From the NCBI RefSeq assembly GCF_030913365.1, contig NZ_CP133160.1:1302001-1366000 (forward strand): 64,000 bases of DNA, written 5' to 3'. Source of the stretch: Stenotrophomonas sp. 24(2023). Its GTDB lineage: Bacteria > Pseudomonadota > Gammaproteobacteria > Xanthomonadales > Xanthomonadaceae. The translations under genes and the position numbers were made by a program. A model generated the notes under the pieces. That model searched no databases. It was not told the origin of the DNA and was given only the letters and a program-made list of their open reading frames with translations. Below are positions 48,132 through 58,495 of the stretch, piece by piece; position 1 is the first letter of the stretch; the number at the start of each line of letters is the position of its first letter.

Positions 48132-48235
48132 CAGGATCAAGAGTTTGTCAGGGCAGCACTAGGTATCGTAGTTCTCGAGGCTTGCCAGCTCATCCTGCGG
48201 GTAGGCCACCAGCATGCCTCCGTCTCACATCAGAC

Positions 48236-48573
48236 TTAGCCAGATGTGAGCTTCTTGATCGTCTTCGAGGGATCCAGGCCGAGGTGCCCAGTGAGCTCAA
48301 CGAACTCAGTGATGTCGAGCCGGCGGGCTCCAGCCTCCATAGCCGGAAGCCACTGCTGCTGGGGCCAACCGAGGCTCTTAGCTACCTCGGTCTGAGACTC
48401 CCTCGCCTCTTCACACCGCGTACGGGGCCCCTGAACAGTGGTAGTACCTTGGCGTACTTCTGGAGCAAGGCCAGCGCATTAGCTATCTCGCCATCACGCT
48501 ACTCGATCAGCCTCCTCTGGGCTTCCAGCAGTTTAATCTTCGCGTACGGCGATTTAGGGCTAGTCTGCGGCAC
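48236..48573 (-). pseudogene. Frameshifted XRE-family (Cro/CI HTH) regulator
   Basis: From GTG 48573 (GGAG upstream) the minus strand reads PQTSPKSPYAKIKLLEAQRR and hits a stop. In another frame it resumes as RESQTEVAKSLGWPQQQWL, then GARRLDITEFVELTGHLGL and DPSKTIKKL to a TAA at 48236. Together these form a standard small XRE regulator of xanthomonad prophages and islands, interrupted by an insertion of about 95 nt and a frame change. It no longer encodes a complete repressor. It lies between the tRNA and the membrane-protein gene, where an island control gene would sit. Confidence 0.62.
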
Positions 48574-48753
48574 AGGTTCACTCCAAATAGAAGAGCTCCG
48601 GCGGTATAGCCCCGCGACCTCGCGCGCCATCGCAGCCGGACCGAGGACGTCCTACCGGTGCAGATAAAGGGAAACCTCGGCGACATCAAAACCCTTGTAT
48701 TTTGCGCTTTCGGAGATTCTTTGGACTGCTCTGGACGTCCTTAGACGTCTAAT

Positions 48754-48829
<76 letters not shown>

Positions 48830-48870
48830 TAGCGCAGCGGTCTAGTGTAGTAGACCGGCGCTCCCGACCG

Positions 48871-49191
48871 CTACTCAGGCGCCCCATTCCAACCCAGCGC
48901 CTCAGCCACCCGCAGCAACCGGTCCCGCGCCAGCAGTGCCATGGCAGCCTTCTCACGCAGTTGCTGATCAAAGGTATCCACGGCCACCATCGCCGAACCC
49001 AGCGCCTCACAACCACCACGGCGGAAGCCCTCAACAAGCGCCGGGCCGGATTTCGTCAGTAGCGCGAGGGTGGCACGGCGGGCAAAGCCCAGCCGATCCT
49101 GTTGCTCATCCTGCATCACCTCCTCCCAGCCCAGCAGCGGCAGGAAGTCGGTTCGCAGGGAATCAGGCCTGTCGCGATCTACATCATTCAT
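48871..49191 (-). CDS. Small conserved-looking protein of unknown function
   Basis: 106 residues from ATG 49191 (MNDVDRDRPDSLRTDFLPLL); earlier in-frame residues look non-coding. Helical throughout (RRATLALLTKSGPALVEGF, QQLREKAAMALLARDRLLR), no cysteine pair, no signal peptide. No family recognised. It returns to the high-GC codon use of the chromosome, so it lies outside the island. Confidence 0.6.
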   Translation of the reverse strand: MNDVDRDRPDSLRTDFLPLLGWEEVMQDEQQDRLGFARRATLALLTKSGPALVEGFRRGGCEALGSAMVAVDTFDQQLREKAAMALLARDRLLRVAEALGWNGAPE

Positions 49192-49375
49192 GGCGTATCT
49201 CCAGATGCATAACGAATCACCGCACCAGGCCGCACGGGGTGTGCGTGACCTGTTGCGCGCCTGCACCGGTACCGGTGATGACCGGCCCGCCTACGTGATG
49301 TGTTGAGCATCTGCGCAGCCAGCTTGCAGGCACTGCGCGAAGAGTTCAAAGGGCATACGCGACTTCGGAAACATC

Positions 49376-49398
49376 CGCCAGGCATGGCCTGGCGCTAC
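49376..49398 (-). repeat. SMAG-like GTAG palindrome
   Basis: On the minus strand, GTAG is followed by CGCCAGGCCATGCCTGGCG, a compact stem-loop like the GTAG-headed SMAG elements of Stenotrophomonas. It lies in the 325-bp gap between rpoD and the small gene at 49191; the remainder of that gap shows only the rpoD terminator. Confidence 0.65.
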
Positions 49399-49452
49399 TG
49401 GGCGGGAAAAGGAAGCGGAAGATTCGCGTGCACCCAACACGACCCAGCACCA

Positions 49453-49488
49453 CCCCAAAAAAGAAAAACCCCGCACCAGGCGGGGTTT
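49453..49488 (-). terminator. Rho-independent terminator of rpoD
   Basis: On the minus strand AAACCCCGC and GCGGGGTTT form a 9-bp stem with a 5-nt loop (49466-49488), followed by TTTTTCTTTTTT. It begins 29 bp beyond the rpoD stop codon. Confidence 0.88.
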
Positions 49489-49516
49489 CTCTCAACGCTT
49501 CACCAACTACCCGGTA

Positions 49517-51373
<1,857 letters not shown>

Positions 51374-51417
51374 GTAGTGCTCGCGCCACCGGCTGGGAGG
51401 GAAATAGGGAACGTAGC

Positions 51418-51426
51418 ATTATACCA
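51418..51426 (-). promoter_or_regulatory. Extended -10 promoter for rpoD
   Basis: Read on the minus strand, TGGTATAAT is a perfect extended -10 (TGnTATAAT), 44 bp before the rpoD start. No good -35 is visible in the GC-rich upstream DNA, which fits an extended -10 promoter. Confidence 0.6.
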
Positions 51427-51464
51427 GCCTGCCGCCCTGCCTGCCGGGCGGTGGTCCCGCAGGC

Positions 51465-51905
51465 TCAGGGTCGGAGGAGGAAAGTGACCGGGCCGTCGTT
51501 GACCAGGCTGACGACCATATGGGCACCAAACTGCCCCGTTTCCACCCCCGGCGCGTGATTTTCACGGCAGATCGCCACAAATCGATTGAACCCGCGTTCA
51601 GCCTCTTCCGGCGGGGCGGCCGTGGTGAAGCTGGGCCGCATGCCCGAGCGGGTGTCGGCGGCCAGGGTGAACTGGCTGACCAGCAGCAGGCCGCCGCCGG
51701 TATCGGCCAGGGAACGGTTCATGCGGCCGGCATCGTCGGCAAACACCCGGTAGCCCAGCAGGCGCTGGGCCATGCGCTGCAGCTGCGCTTCGGTATCGCC
51801 CGGCTCCATGCCCACCAGGGCCAGCAGGCCCGGCCCGATCTGGCCGACGGCCTGGCCATCGACATGGACGGCGGCCTGGGAAACACGCTGGATCAGGACG
51901 AGCAT
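51465..51905 (-). CDS. dtd: D-aminoacyl-tRNA deacylase
   Basis: 146 residues starting [17 protein letters not shown]; eleven further upstream codons are in frame but are not family-like. The signature [12 protein letters not shown] and the C-terminal NDGPVTFLL are the catalytic Dtd motifs. It removes D-amino acids (and Gly) mischarged on tRNA. It lies upstream of rpoD on the same strand and close to the divergent acyltransferase gene. Confidence 0.95.
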   Translation of the reverse strand: MLVLIQRVSQAAVHVDGQAVGQIGPGLLALVGMEPGDTEAQLQRMAQRLLGYRVFADDAGRMNRSLADTGGGLLLVSQFTLAADTRSGMRPSFTTAAPPEEAERGFNRFVAICRENHAPGVETGQFGAHMVVSLVNDGPVTFLLRP

Positions 51906-51955
51906 GGGCGGCACCGGTAGGGAACAGCCGGGCACCATAGCCTAAACTTGGCCTG

Positions 51956-52876
51956 ATGAATCCGCACCGCAAAGCCCAGCTGGCCTACCGCGCCGCCGCC
52001 CTGTTCACCCGCCTGCCCTGGCTTGTGCTGCGCGGCTTCGCCCGGCTGCTGGCCTGGGCCTGGATCCGCCTGGACGCCCGCGAAAGCCGGGTCACCCGCC
52101 GCAACCTGGAGCTGGCCTACCCCGAAGTGAGCGCGACCGAGCGCGCCCGGATGCACCAGCAGGTGCTGCGCTCCACGGCCCTGCAGGCGGTGGAGACCCT
52201 GGCCCTGTGGACCCGCCCGGCCGAGCGCAACCTGCGCCTGCACCTGCGCGAGCGCCATGGCGAGGCGCTGTACGACGCGGCCCTGGCCAGCGGCAAGGGC
52301 GTGATCGTGGCCGCTCCGCACTTCGGCAACTGGGAGCTGCTGAACCAGTGGCTGGCCTCGCGCGGCAAGGTGGCCATCGTCTACAAACCGCCGGAGGAAG
52401 AAGCCAGCGACGCCTTCCTGCAGCTGGTACGCGGCGGCGACAACGTGCAGCAGGTGCGGGCCGAAGGCCCGGCCGTGCGCCAGCTGTTCAAGGTGCTCAA
52501 GGAAGGCGGCGCCACCGGCATCCTGCCCGACCAGCAGCCCAAGGCCGGCGATGGCGTATTCGTGCCGTTCTTCGGCCGGCAGGCACTGACCATGACCCTG
52601 GTCAACCGCCTGGCCGAGCGCACCGGCGCCACCGTGCTGTACGGCTGGTGCGAGCGCATCGGCCCGGGCATGCAGTTCGCCCTGCATGTGGAACCGGCCG
52701 ACCCGGCCGTGGCCGACCCGGACCCGCAGGTGGGCGTGGCCGCGCTGAATGCCGGTATCGAGCGCATCGCCCGCCGCGATCCGGCGCAGTACCAGTGGAC
52801 CTACAAGCGCTACTCGCTGCGGCCGCCCGGCAGCGGCGAGGAAGACCCCTACGCCACCGACCGGCACCCGCACTGA
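51956..52876 (+). CDS. Lipid A-type acyltransferase (LpxL/HtrB family)
   Basis: 306 residues. N-terminal membrane-associated helix (YRAAALFTRLPWLVLRGFARLL), then RVTRRNLELAYPEVSATERA. The catalytic H-x4-E is in VAAPHFGNWELLNQWLA (about residue 122), with GILPDQQPKAGDGVFVPFFG in the substrate region. It adds a secondary acyl chain to lipid A precursors at the inner membrane. Several paralogues usually exist in this group, so LpxL versus LpxM cannot be assigned. Confidence 0.9.
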   Translation: MNPHRKAQLAYRAAALFTRLPWLVLRGFARLLAWAWIRLDARESRVTRRNLELAYPEVSATERARMHQQVLRSTALQAVETLALWTRPAERNLRLHLRERHGEALYDAALASGKGVIVAAPHFGNWELLNQWLASRGKVAIVYKPPEEEASDAFLQLVRGGDNVQQVRAEGPAVRQLFKVLKEGGATGILPDQQPKAGDGVFVPFFGRQALTMTLVNRLAERTGATVLYGWCERIGPGMQFALHVEPADPAVADPDPQVGVAALNAGIERIARRDPAQYQWTYKRYSLRPPGSGEEDPYATDRHPH

Positions 52877-52939
52877 GGCCCTGGCCGCCGGCTGGCCGCC
52901 GTGTTGAATACGACCGGGCAGCCCCCATAGAGAGCAGCG

Positions 52940-54076
52940 ATGTCCCCCTCCCCCGGTCCTGCCATGCCTGCTGCTTCTTCCCTGTTCGGTGACCCGGCCG
53001 CGATCCGCTGCGAACGCGCGGTCGCCGAACTGCGTGCCGGCCGCCCGGTCCTGCTCCATGACGACCAGGGCCAGCGCCTGGCGGTGATCGCGCTGGACAG
53101 CGCCACCGCGCGCAGCTTCGCGGCCTTCGCCCAGGCCGCGCAGGACCGCCATTACCTGTTCCTGACCAGCATCCGTGCCCGGGTGCTGGGCGTGGATGCA
53201 CCGCACGGTGCGCGCCTGCCGCTGGCGGGCGTGGCCTTCGATGCGCTGCCCACGCTGGGCTACCTGCGCGAACCGGGCCCGATGCCGCCGGGCTGGACCG
53301 CCGGCGATGCCTTCGATGCCGGCGCGGTGGAACTGGCCCGCCTGGGCCTGTTGCTGCCGGCGATGGTGGCCGTGCCGCTGGCCGAAGGCGAGACGGCGTT
53401 CGACGGTGCGGCCGACGTGGGCCTGTGCGACCTGGTCGAGGGCGCCGCGCATGCGGTCCACGATTACGAACTGGTGGCGCGCACCCCGGTGCCGCTGCGC
53501 GATGTGGGCATGACCACCTTTGCCGTGTTCCGCGGTGGCGTGGCCCAGCGCGACCAGGTGGCGATCATCGTCGGCGAACCGGACCTGTCGGCCGTGGTGC
53601 CGGTGCGGGTGCATTCCTCATGCCTGACCGGCGATCTGTTCGGCTCGCTCAAGTGCGACTGCGGCGACCAGCTGCGGCGCGGCCTGCTCAAGCTGAAGGA
53701 ACTGGGCGGCGGCGTGCTGCTGTACCTGGACCAGGAAGGCCGTGGCACCGGCATCGCCGCCAAGATGCGCGCCTACGGCTACCAGCACGACGGGCTGGAC
53801 ACCATCGATGCCGACGCGCAGCTGGGCTTTGGCGCCGATGAGCGCCGTTACGGCAGCGCGGTGGCGATGCTGCAGGGGCTGGGCGTGAGCCGCGTGGCCC
53901 TGCTCAGCAACAACCCGACCAAGGCGCAGCGCCTGCGCAATGCCGGCATCGAAGTGCTGGACTGCATTCCGGTCACCGGTGAGATCACCACCGAGAACGA
54001 GCAGTACCTGCGCACCAAGGCCGCGCGTGCCGGCCACCTGCTGGACGTGGACGCGCTGATCCAGGCCGCCCAGTAA
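52940..54076 (+). CDS. ribA: GTP cyclohydrolase II, long form
   Basis: 378 residues. The C-terminal ~200 residues are a complete RibA: zinc Cys in VRVHSSCLTGDLFGSLKCDC, catalytic loop YLDQEGRGTGIAAK, LGFGADERRYG and LLSNNPTKAQRL. The N-terminal ~175 residues are spaced like a 3,4-dihydroxybutanone-4-phosphate synthase domain (AVAELRAGRPVLLHDDQGQR). They lack the acidic DRENEGD catalytic stretch of RibB, so that half is probably inactive. First step of riboflavin synthesis: GTP to diaminohydroxyribosylaminopyrimidine 5'-phosphate plus formate. Confidence 0.9.
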   Translation: MSPSPGPAMPAASSLFGDPAAIRCERAVAELRAGRPVLLHDDQGQRLAVIALDSATARSFAAFAQAAQDRHYLFLTSIRARVLGVDAPHGARLPLAGVAFDALPTLGYLREPGPMPPGWTAGDAFDAGAVELARLGLLLPAMVAVPLAEGETAFDGAADVGLCDLVEGAAHAVHDYELVARTPVPLRDVGMTTFAVFRGGVAQRDQVAIIVGEPDLSAVVPVRVHSSCLTGDLFGSLKCDCGDQLRRGLLKLKELGGGVLLYLDQEGRGTGIAAKMRAYGYQHDGLDTIDADAQLGFGADERRYGSAVAMLQGLGVSRVALLSNNPTKAQRLRNAGIEVLDCIPVTGEITTENEQYLRTKAARAGHLLDVDALIQAAQ

Positions 54077-54148
54077 GCGCGGCGATTTGCTAACGTCAGC
54101 GCGGTGCGGCCATGAGGGCCGCCCGCCCCTCTGCTGACGGACGCCTGC

Positions 54149-54649
54149 GTGCACGACCTTCCCGCCGATGCCCTCCCTGCTGCCCACTGGCAGCCCCTGC
54201 CGCCCCGTGCCGCCCACCTGAAGGCGCTGGAAGGCCTGCTCGGCGGCCTGTTCGTGCCGGGCCTGCCGCTGCTGGCCGGGTGGTGGTTCACCGACCGGCC
54301 CGGCGGGCTGTGGGCGGCGGCGGCGCTGCTGCTGGCCGCCGCCGCGCTGATGGCCTTCATCGGCCACCGCCGCACCCGACGCACGTTCTGGCGGCTGGAT
54401 GCACAGGGGCTGGGCCTGCGCCGCGACCTGCTCTGGCAGGTGGAATCGCGCGTACCCGTTTCGCGCGTGCAGCACCTGGACCTGCGCCGCGGCCCGCTGC
54501 AGCGTTCGCTGGGCCTGGCCACGCTGGTGGTGCACACCGCCGGCACCCGCATGAGCGCGGTCAGCGTGCACGGGCTGGCCGTCGCCGACGCCGAGCGGCT
54601 GCGTGACACGCTCTCCCACCAGCTCGACCAGGACGACGACGCCCTGTGA
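54149..54649 (+). CDS. PH-domain (bPH2, YdbS-like) membrane protein
   Basis: 166 residues, GTG start at 54149. Two hydrophobic helices at about 30-70 (LFVPGLPLLAGWWF, LWAAAALLLAAAALMAF) are followed by a bacterial PH domain (FWRLDAQGLGLRRDLLWQ, VPVSRVQHLDLRRGPLQR, LVVHTAGTRMSAVS). In Bacillus and E. coli, YdbS pairs with YdbT as here; the pair has been linked to resistance to exported factors. The stop overlaps the next start (GTGA). Confidence 0.88.
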   Translation: MHDLPADALPAAHWQPLPPRAAHLKALEGLLGGLFVPGLPLLAGWWFTDRPGGLWAAAALLLAAAALMAFIGHRRTRRTFWRLDAQGLGLRRDLLWQVESRVPVSRVQHLDLRRGPLQRSLGLATLVVHTAGTRMSAVSVHGLAVADAERLRDTLSHQLDQDDDAL

Positions 54650-56205
54650 GCCACCCGCCCCCCCTTCCCTCGCCGCTGCCTGCCGACGGTGGCGACCACC
54701 GGCTGCACCCGTGGTCGTGGCTGTTCGTACTGCTCATGCAGCTGCGCCACTACCTGCTGCCGCTGATTGCGCTGGTGGTGTTCGGCCAGCGTGGCGACCG
54801 CGACCCGTTCTGGGCACACCTCACCCCGCTGATCGTGCTGGTGGTGCTGGTGGGCATCTCCATCGCCCAGTACCTGAGTTTCCGTTACCGCATCGGCGCC
54901 GATGCCATCACCGTGCGCAGCGGCCTGCTCTCGCGCAACCGCCGCGAAATTCCCTTCGCGCGCATCCACAACGTGGAAGTGCAGCAGAACCCGCTGCACC
55001 GTGTGTTCGGCGTGGCCGAGGTCCGGCTGGAATCGGCCGGCGGCACCGAACCGGAAGCGCAGATGCGCGTGCTGCGGCTGGACCAGGCCTTGGCGCTGGA
55101 ACAGCTGGTGCGCCAGCGTGCGCAGGCTCCCACTGCGGCGCAGGACGCCGCCCAGGCCGTGCCCCCCCCGCTGCCGGGGGCCCACGCGGATGCCGGCGGC
55201 CAGGTACTGCTGCGCCTGCCCACGGCCGAGCTGGTGCGGCTGGGCCTGCTCAGCAACCGGGGCTGGGTGCTGGTGGCGGCCGCGGTGGGTGGCCTGCTGC
55301 AGCTGCTTCCCCGCAACCAGCTCGACAGCGTGATCGAGCGTGGCGGCCGCGAAGCCTTCGGCTATGCCACGCACCTGCAGGGTGGGCTGCCCACGCTGCT
55401 GCTGGTGGGCGTGGCCGTGCTGCTGGCCGGCTGGCTGCTGCTGCGGGTGCTGTCGGTGGCATTGGCACTGCTGCGTTACCACGGCTTCACCCTGGGCGAA
55501 CAGGACCGGCGCCTGACCGTGGTGTCGGGCATGTTCAGCCGCACCCGCAGCAGCGTGGCACGCCGCCGCATCCAGGCCTGGACCCTGCAGGAAACCCTGC
55601 TGCAGCGCCTGTTCGGGCGCCGCCAGCTGCGCATCGACAGCGCGGCCGGTGGCACAGGCGAACATGGCCAGCAGCGGGCGCTGCGCGAACTGGCCCCGCT
55701 GGCCACGCCGGCGGCGTGCGATGCGCTGGTGCAGCACCTGTTGCCACAGGTGCAGTGGCCGCCCGCGCAGTGGCAGCCCGTGCCCCAGCGCGGCTGGTGG
55801 CGGCTGAGCCTGGATGCACTGCTGCTGGTGCCGCTGATCAGCGCCGTGCTGGTATGGCGCTGGGGCCCGTGGGGCCTGCTGGCCCTGGCCTGGCTGCCCT
55901 TGTCCCTGTGGGTGGCACGCCAGCAGATCGCCCGTATCGGCTGGCATGTGGATGAACGCCTGGTCGCCGTGCGCGGCGGCTGGTGGACACGCTGGTGGCG
56001 CTGGGCCGAACTGGACAAGGTGCAGGGCCTGCGGCTGCAGCGCACCCCGCTGGACAAGCTGCTGGGTACCGCCAGCCTGGTGCTGGATACCGCCGGTGCG
56101 CAGGGTGATGTTCCGCTGCAGCTGCGCTTCCTGGACCTGGCCCAGGCACGCAGGCTGATGGACCAGCTGGGCGGGGCCCTGGCCCGGCGGAAGCTGCGCT
56201 GGTAG
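54646..56205 (+). CDS. Large PH-domain (YdbT-like) membrane protein
   Basis: 519 residues, GTG start overlapping the previous stop. Three bPH2 units follow membrane helices: about 60-160 (YRIGADAITVRSGLLSRNRR, IPFARIHNVEVQQNPLHRVF), about 280-370 (GEQDRRLTVVSGMFSRTRSS) and about 430-510 (WHVDERLVAVRGGWWTRWWR). Each PH repeat carries the R(I/V)(H/Q)xxE/x pattern. Always encoded next to the short YdbS-like partner, so the two probably form one inner-membrane complex. Confidence 0.9.
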   Translation: MSHPPPLPSPLPADGGDHRLHPWSWLFVLLMQLRHYLLPLIALVVFGQRGDRDPFWAHLTPLIVLVVLVGISIAQYLSFRYRIGADAITVRSGLLSRNRREIPFARIHNVEVQQNPLHRVFGVAEVRLESAGGTEPEAQMRVLRLDQALALEQLVRQRAQAPTAAQDAAQAVPPPLPGAHADAGGQVLLRLPTAELVRLGLLSNRGWVLVAAAVGGLLQLLPRNQLDSVIERGGREAFGYATHLQGGLPTLLLVGVAVLLAGWLLLRVLSVALALLRYHGFTLGEQDRRLTVVSGMFSRTRSSVARRRIQAWTLQETLLQRLFGRRQLRIDSAAGGTGEHGQQRALRELAPLATPAACDALVQHLLPQVQWPPAQWQPVPQRGWWRLSLDALLLVPLISAVLVWRWGPWGLLALAWLPLSLWVARQQIARIGWHVDERLVAVRGGWWTRWWRWAELDKVQGLRLQRTPLDKLLGTASLVLDTAGAQGDVPLQLRFLDLAQARRLMDQLGGALARRKLRW

Positions 56206-56216
56206 CGGGCGCCCCC

Positions 56217-56516
56217 ATCCACGCATGGCGTGGATCTACCGGACCACGAGCACCCGAGGCCTCCCCGCATGGCGTGGATCTACCGGACCACGAGCACCCG
56301 AGGCCTCCCCGCATGGCGTGGATCTACCGGACCACGAGCACCCGACGCCTCCCCGCACGGCGTGGATCTACCGGACCACGAGCACCCGACGCCTCCCCGC
56401 ATGGTGTGGATCTACCGGACCACGAGCACCCGACGCCTCCCCGCACGGCGTGGATCTACCGGGCCACGAGCACCCGAGGCCTCCCCGCATCGGGTAGATC
56501 CAGGCCATGCCTGGAT
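56217..56516. repeat. Six-copy 44-bp tandem array flanked by two opposed SMAG-like palindromes
   Basis: Left boundary: ATCCACGCATGGCGTGGATCTAC (56217-56239), a GTAG palindrome pointing left. Units of exactly 44 bp start at 56223, 56267, 56311, 56355, 56399 and 56443, differing at a few positions (GCATGG/GCACGG, GAGGCC/GACGCC, GGACC/GGGCC in the last). Right boundary: a GTAG palindrome at 56494-56516 pointing right, with a different stem (CCAGGC). The unit thus includes the right arm of the first SMAG-like element plus 22 bp of spacer. It fills the gap between convergent genes. Confidence 0.85.
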
Positions 56517-56578
56517 GAATCCATGGCGGAACCCGGAGCCCCTACCCAGAGCGTGGGCGCAATGCCGGTAAGCACGCC

Positions 56579-57634
56579 TCAGCGCTGTGAGGGGCCCCAG
56601 TAACCCAGGTCCTTGCGGATCTGCAGGTTGCGCAGCCAGCTGCCGAACGGCTTGCGCCGCAGCCGGCCCAGTTCACCGGACAGGAACTCTTCGGTGGCGG
56701 CGATCACCCGCTCGCTGGAGCGACCATCGCGGTAGGGGTGGATGGCATCGGCGTACTGCACGATCTGCGCCTGCAGCGCCGCATCGGGATGCAGCGCACG
56801 CTGCAGCATGGCCGGCAGCTGCGCGGGGTCGTCGAAATCGATCATGTGCGGCTTCGGCACGCGGTTGCGGAAGGTCACCACCGGCTTGTGCTGGACGATG
56901 AACTCCGAAACGATCGAGGACGTGTCCGAGACCAGCACGTCGGCGGCGCGCTGCGCGGCCATCACCTGCTCCGGCTCGATGAAGCGCGCGTTGGCACCGG
57001 CCAGCGCGCGGTAGCGCTCGAACAGCTCCGGCGGGCACTTCGGGTGCAGGGTCAGCAGCCAGTAGCGTTCACCGGCGGCGATGTCGGCGGTGATCTGCGC
57101 ATGCAGGTGCGGCGCCGCGCTCAGCCGTTCGGTGAAGGTGGAACCGAACAGGACCACCGGGCGACCGCCGGCCGGCGCGCGCAGCGCGGCACTTTCGCCG
57201 CCATCGTCGCGGAATAGCGGGTCCAGCTTCGGCCAGCCGGTCTCGGCCACCGCGAAATGGCCCTGCTGCTCAGCAATCTCGCGGAACGGCGTGGTGGTGG
57301 CCGGGCCCTGCGTGCAGTACAGGTCGAACATGCCGCGCACCCGGAAGTGGCCACGCGCGCTGTCGCGCTTTTCCACGTTGAAGCCATGGAACAGCTGTAC
57401 CTTGGCCCCGGACAGGAAGGTCGGTACCCAGTTGGCCGCGCTGAACACCGCGCGCGGGCGCATCGCCAGGGCCTGCTTCAGGCCGATGCTGGGCACCCCC
57501 GGCAGGCTGCTGCCGGCCGCGCCGTCCTCGAACCAGGCCGCCACCTCCTGGCCGGAGGCGTGCAAGGCCTGCGCCAACGGGGCGAGAATAGGCAGCGCGT
57601 AGCGCTCCGTCGCAAACAACAGGTACCCGGCCAT
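56579..57634 (-). CDS. CDP-glycerol glycerophosphotransferase-like protein
   Basis: 351 residues. ATG 57634 was chosen over 57637 because GGAGG lies 5 nt before it. The N-terminal half (GYLLFATERYALPILAPLAQ) has a Rossmann-like start. The C-terminal half has the transferase pattern VVLFGSTFTE, LLTLHPKCPPELFERY, DVLVSDTSSIVSEFIVQHKP and DGRSSERVIAATEEFL. It would add a glycerol-phosphate or related unit to a surface polymer. It is divergent from a GT2 gene with the two start codons touching. Confidence 0.85.
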   Translation of the reverse strand: MAGYLLFATERYALPILAPLAQALHASGQEVAAWFEDGAAGSSLPGVPSIGLKQALAMRPRAVFSAANWVPTFLSGAKVQLFHGFNVEKRDSARGHFRVRGMFDLYCTQGPATTTPFREIAEQQGHFAVAETGWPKLDPLFRDDGGESAALRAPAGGRPVVLFGSTFTERLSAAPHLHAQITADIAAGERYWLLTLHPKCPPELFERYRALAGANARFIEPEQVMAAQRAADVLVSDTSSIVSEFIVQHKPVVTFRNRVPKPHMIDFDDPAQLPAMLQRALHPDAALQAQIVQYADAIHPYRDGRSSERVIAATEEFLSGELGRLRRKPFGSWLRNLQIRKDLGYWGPSQR

Positions 57635-57635
57635 C

Positions 57636-58454
57636 ATGTCCTCCACGACCGTCCCCATCGAACGGCCTCGCATCTCGGCCTGCATTATCGCGTTCAACGA
57701 GGCCGGCCGCATCGGCGACTGCCTGGCCTCACTGGCCTTCTGCGATGAGATCGTGGTGGTGGACTCCCATTCCACCGATGCCACCGTGGCCATCGCCGAG
57801 GCGGCAGGCGCCCGCGTGCTGCAGCGCCCGTTCGAGGGCTTCCGCAGCCAGAAGGCCTTCTGCGTGGCGCAGGCCCGCCACGACTGGGTACTGTGCCTGG
57901 ATGCCGACGAGCGCATCAGCCCCGAACTGCGCGCGGCCATCGAGCAGGCCCGTGAGGGCGGTTTCGCCGGCCATGCCGGTTACCGCTTCGCCCGCCTGTC
58001 CGAGTATTTCGGCCGGTTCCTGCGCCACGGCAACGCCTACCCGGACCGGGTGATGCGCCTGTTCGACCGCCGCCAGGGTGGCTGGCGCGGCAAGCGCGAG
58101 ATCCACGAGGCGGCCAGCGTGGATGGCAGCGTCGGCACCCTGCGCGGCGATCTCATCCATTACCCCTACCGCTCCTTGCAGCAGCAGCTGGCCAAGACCG
58201 AGAAGTACGCGCGGATGATGGCCGAGCACGAATTCGCGCGCGGCAAGCGTGCCACCCTGGGCAAGCTGGTACTGGCCCCGGCCTGGCGGTTCTGGCGCGG
58301 CTTCGTGTTCCGCGGTGGTTTCCGCGATGGCTGGCATGGGTTGGTCTATGCCTATGTGCGTGCCAACTACGTGCGGCAGAAGACCATCATGCTGTGGATG
58401 CTGGGCAACGGCCAGGCCGTGGCCGACCCGCCAGCGGACGACAAGACCCCCTGA
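57636..58454 (+). CDS. Family 2 glycosyltransferase (WaaE/KdtX-like)
   Basis: 272 residues. GT-A fold with SACIIAFNEAGRIGDCL, FCDEIVVVDSHSTDAT and the DxD-type LCLDADERISPEL (about 88-100). The C-terminal KTEKYARMMAEHEFARGKRA and FRDGWHGLVYAYVRANYV match the LPS core beta-glucosyltransferase branch. Acts on the cytosolic face of the inner membrane in LPS core assembly. First gene of a short LPS/polysaccharide unit with the GT4 gene 41 nt downstream. Confidence 0.9.
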   Translation: MSSTTVPIERPRISACIIAFNEAGRIGDCLASLAFCDEIVVVDSHSTDATVAIAEAAGARVLQRPFEGFRSQKAFCVAQARHDWVLCLDADERISPELRAAIEQAREGGFAGHAGYRFARLSEYFGRFLRHGNAYPDRVMRLFDRRQGGWRGKREIHEAASVDGSVGTLRGDLIHYPYRSLQQQLAKTEKYARMMAEHEFARGKRATLGKLVLAPAWRFWRGFVFRGGFRDGWHGLVYAYVRANYVRQKTIMLWMLGNGQAVADPPADDKTP

Positions 58455-58495
58455 GCCCCGCATGGCACACTACCCCGGCTTGAAACGGGTTGCCC

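Noticed and set aside
48182..48667. 161-codon plus-strand frame near the tRNA
   Set aside because: The opposite strand carries clear pieces of an XRE regulator, so this frame is an antisense shadow.
48574..48753. Integrase remnant next to the tRNA
   Set aside because: No tyrosine-recombinase motifs in any frame; only short GACGTC-containing palindromes are visible.
56223..56486. Possible CRISPR array
   Set aside because: The whole 44-bp unit repeats with no unique spacers, and no cas genes are present.
56225..56603. Open frames of about 90-110 codons in all three plus frames
   Set aside because: They are translations of the 44-bp tandem array; the unit length is not a multiple of three, so each frame is produced by the repeat.
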